From Candidatus Hadersleviella danica (GTDB lineage Bacteria > Chloroflexota > Anaerolineae > Promineifilales > Promineifilaceae): 64,000 bases of DNA. Positions 63,509 to 64,000 of the stretch are shown here, piece after piece (the stretch's first letter is position 1; each line of letters opens with the position of its first letter). The stretch spans positions 1 to 64,000 of the forward strand of contig JADJSZ010000022.1 in the NCBI GenBank assembly GCA_016711405.1, read 5' to 3'. A program made the translations under genes and the position numbers. The notes under the pieces are model-generated. The model worked only from the letters and a program-made list of their open reading frames with translations. It was not told where the DNA came from and did not search any database.

Positions 63509-63652
63509 ATGAGCATTCGTGACATTGCGGCCGAGATAGAGCGGTGGGACGCACGGCCGCATGATGGTATTGCCGATGCGTATTGTTTGGCGGCGTGGGG
63601 GATTGTGTATGAGCCAATGGCGTTGGCAAACTTACAAAGCATGGAGGCTTAG
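63509..63652 (+). CDS. 47-residue ORF, possibly an RNase H-fold nuclease tail
   Basis: ATG at 63509 after AAGGGGGT. MSIRDIAAEIERWDARPHDG and IADAYCLAAWGIVYEPMALA. The HDGIADAYCLAAWG string recalls the last helix of RuvC-like phage resolvases, where Asp residues bind metal. It is too short to be active and may be a remnant. A further short frame at 63391-63486 (MAIVAITRKATQLWQEAKQA) precedes it and is not recognised. Confidence 0.3.
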   Translation: MSIRDIAAEIERWDARPHDGIADAYCLAAWGIVYEPMALANLQSMEA

Positions 63653-63723
63653 ATTCAATCACTGGATAGCTAGGACAGGCCCGCCATCTCATCTGGGAAA
63701 ATGGAACGCTGTCTTATCGGCCG

Positions 63724-64000
63724 TCACGGCAAAGCCGCCATAATCTCACCTGGAGTGGGGCGGTCATCTTTGCGCCGCCCCAGTTTGCGCCAGATGGTCT
63801 GGCCGTTGAGCACAATATAGGTGGTTGGGTAGGGAATGTGTTCATCGTCTGGGTCTAGCTCGTCCTCTAGCCCCCACTCCCGAATGACCGTTAACGTTTC
63901 ATCTCCCAAAATAGGAAAGGGGATGTTGCGTTTGGCGCGAAAAGCTTGGTTTTCAGCTTGGGTTTGGGGAGAGATAGCCCAAATGTCTGCGCCCCGCGCC
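63724..64000 (-). CDS. AhpC/TSA-family redoxin, C-terminal part
   Basis: The frame is open from the window edge to the stop at 63724: GADIWAISPQTQAENQAFRA, KRNIPFPILGDETLTVIREW, then YPTTYIVLNGQTIWRKLGRR and a helical end. The order (WAISPQ, loop, FPILGD, cis-Pro TT-Y-I-V) is that of peroxiredoxin/AhpC-TSA thioredoxin-fold proteins; the active Cys would be outside the window. Partial. Confidence 0.75.
   Translation of the reverse strand, partial: ARGADIWAISPQTQAENQAFRAKRNIPFPILGDETLTVIREWGLEDELDPDDEHIPYPTTYIVLNGQTIWRKLGRRKDDRPTPGEIMAALP

Overview
The window looks like a piece of a Chloroflexota chromosome, probably an Anaerolineae-type aerobic filament. This is inferred from gene content and was not tested by phylogeny. 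The pointers are a Tad pilus operon without a secretin, an A2-type haem-copper oxidase with a four-gene cox operon, several large GAF and membrane histidine kinases, YbbR, DUF4349 and DUF3048 surface proteins, a SAM-I riboswitch, and a GC-rich genome studded with the palindrome CGGCCG. Most genes are housekeeping or signalling genes. I saw no CRISPR array, rRNA or tRNA.

Layout. 1-2.7 kb is gene-poor: decayed ORF remnants, one small coiled-coil gene and a striking array of 24 x 21 bp. 2.7-11 kb is all on the minus strand: a 5'-nucleotidase-type lipoprotein, hpf, comF, then tadC, tadB, tadA and tadZ (comF follows tadC by 36 bp). 11-17 kb holds a GMC oxidoreductase, a multi-pass membrane protein, a Dabb protein and a histidine kinase. 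17-25 kb has a pair of MITE-like palindromes, fabH, a thioredoxin-fold protein lacking CXXC, a four-GAF kinase, murJ and an IS1595-type relic. 25-39 kb has a DUF4349 lipoprotein, der, ybbR, a DUF3048 lipoprotein, pgk, an aminotransferase, a cyclic-nucleotide-domain kinase, a response regulator, an MBL hydrolase and lysC under a SAM-I riboswitch. 39-53 kb has a CoxG-like protein, an FAD oxidoreductase, a GAF kinase, hisC, hisB and hisH with a small antisense gene inside, GNAT, LOG, lpdA, two SPFH proteins in tandem and a PfkB kinase. 53-57.4 kb is the cytochrome oxidase operon coxB-coxA-cox4-coxC. 58-62.8 kb, minus strand, is a KimA-like K+ importer, a universal stress protein and a KdpE/KdpD-like two-component pair. 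62.8-64 kb holds a truncated padR with its operator, phage-like fragments and the end of a redoxin gene.

Three properties run through the whole window. First, the palindrome CGGCCG is far denser than expected and occurs in all reading frames, like cyanobacterial HIP1. Second, most intergenic gaps are built of 7-8 bp tandem repeats from about ten sequence families, usually with a left arm and its reverse complement as right arm, so each gap folds as a hairpin. Start codons often sit directly against the repeat without a Shine-Dalgarno sequence, and some repeats are read into proteins. Third, about eleven otherwise good genes (tadA, der, lpdA, the GMC oxidase and others) carry a single-base frameshift, most of them in a mononucleotide run. 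This looks more like uncorrected sequencing error than gene death, so those genes are annotated as one feature each.
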